A stretch of 6,829 nt of DNA from Spirochaetota bacterium (lineage in GTDB: Bacteria; Spirochaetota; UBA12135; COTS27), in assembly GCA_030621685.1 (NCBI GenBank), contig JAUXHF010000102.1:1-6829 (forward strand), in the 5' to 3' direction. Of the stretch, positions 6,537 to 6,829 are shown in pieces. The notes under the pieces were generated by a model. That model had not been told where the DNA came from. It worked only from the letters and a program-made list of their open reading frames with translations, and searched no databases. Made by a program: the position numbers and the translations under genes. Each line of letters starts with the position of its first letter. Position 1 is the first letter of the stretch.

Positions 6537-6584
6537 TCTCTTGCCTTGCTTGAAAGCAGATGATGTCTTCAACCAAGGCAGAGA
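6537..6584 (+). terminator. Long interrupted hairpin 20 bp after purF, possible terminator
   Basis: TCTC (6537-6540) and TGCCTTG (6542-6548) pair with CAAGGCA (6574-6580) and GAGA (6581-6584), with one bulged T. Inside, past a C/C mismatch, TTGAA (6550-6554) pairs with TTCAA (6568-6572), giving about 16 pairs. It is well placed to end the purF transcript, but only a broken T-rich stretch (6589-6598) follows rather than a clean U-run. It may instead protect the mRNA 3' end or belong to the repeat region beyond. Confidence 0.4.
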
Positions 6585-6585
6585 G

Positions 6586-6672
6586 CCGTCTTATTTGTAC
6601 ATGATGAATGGGTCATGCACAAAAAAACCCAAAATTTGTGCGCTTAAATGAGGGGATGCACAAATAAGACGG
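6586..6672. repeat. 17-bp inverted repeat with nested hairpin at the edge of the tandem array
   Basis: The arm at 6586-6602 is the reverse complement of 6656-6672 at 16 of 17 positions; the outer 13 bp are perfect (CCGTCTTATTTGT / ACAAATAAGACGG). Between them GCACAAA (6617-6623) pairs with TTTGTGC (6635-6641) around an 11-nt loop. The word ATGCACAAA also occurs directly at 6615-6623 and 6656-6664, so alternative foldings exist. The right arm overlaps the first unit of the 41-bp array, so the left arm is an inverted fragment of that unit. The 53-bp interior has no coding potential. Confidence 0.7.
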
Positions 6673-6829
6673 AAATTTATAACTGAGGAATGGCTCGTTT
6701 ATAAATAAGCCGAAAATTTATAACTGAGGAATGGATCGTTTATAAATAAGATGGAAATTTATAACTGAGGAATGGATCGTTTATAAATAAGATGGAAATT
6801 TATAACTGAGGAATGGATCGTTTATAAAT
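6662..6829. repeat. 41-bp tandem array (minisatellite-like), four copies, continuing off the right edge
   Basis: Units start at 6662, 6703, 6744 and 6785, with the first 4 bases of a fifth at 6826. Copies 3 and 4 are identical; copy 1 differs from them at two positions and copy 2 at three, all within AAATAAG-NNNN or GG(A/C)TC. Each unit and its junction contain ATTTATAA, a 16-nt spacer with CTGAGGAATGG, then TTATAAAT, an 8-bp dyad. The period is not a multiple of three, so it does not encode a repeated peptide. The window edge prevents a copy count. It could be a variable-number locus or part of a dispersed repeat family. Confidence 0.9.

Noticed and set aside
6586..6672. Insertion sequence or MITE with terminal inverted repeats
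   Set aside because: No transposase and no flanking target-site duplication are visible, and the right arm is part of the tandem array, so a rearranged repeat border explains it better.
6662..6829. CRISPR array
   Set aside because: The repeats are contiguous 41-bp units with no variable spacers, so this is a simple tandem repeat.

Overview
The window holds three intact, co-oriented housekeeping genes of de novo nucleotide synthesis: carA (363-1547), carB (1687-4998) and purF (5108-6517), all on the + strand. CarA and CarB are the two subunits of glutamine-dependent carbamoyl phosphate synthetase, which supplies pyrimidine and arginine synthesis. PurF catalyses the first committed step of purine synthesis. 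The shared theme is glutamine-amide use at the entry of both nucleotide pathways, through two unrelated glutaminase folds: a Cys-His-Glu triad in CarA and an N-terminal Cys nucleophile in PurF. All catalytic residues I could place are present, so I see no sign of decay.

The organism is a bacterium with moderately AT-rich coding DNA and much more AT-rich spacers. PurF is of the Bacillus subtilis type (short propeptide and four Fe-S cysteines), not the E. coli type, which argues against an enterobacterium-like source. AT bias and repeat-rich spacers would fit a host-associated or intracellular lineage, but that is only an impression and I cannot name a taxon.

Layout: 1-105 is an imperfect 41-43 bp tandem repeat that may continue off the left edge. 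106-362 is a non-coding AT-rich leader with a few small dyads, a 13-codon micro-ORF overlapping the carA start, and a perfect palindrome across the carA start codon. The carA-carB spacer (139 bp, long for this gene pair) contains two perfect palindromes and a 20-bp direct repeat. The carB-purF spacer (109 bp) consists largely of a period-50 duplication of the purF ribosome-binding site and first codons. After purF come a long interrupted hairpin (6537-6584), a near-perfect 17-bp inverted repeat (6586-6672) and a 41-bp tandem array (6662-6829) that runs off the right edge.

Each gene start is fixed by an in-frame stop just upstream. carA and carB have no Shine-Dalgarno sequence, while purF has a strong one. 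I found no mobile-element gene, RNA gene, CRISPR array or defence system. The genes are ordinary; the unusual material is in the spacers, and none of it amounts to a demonstrable new system.
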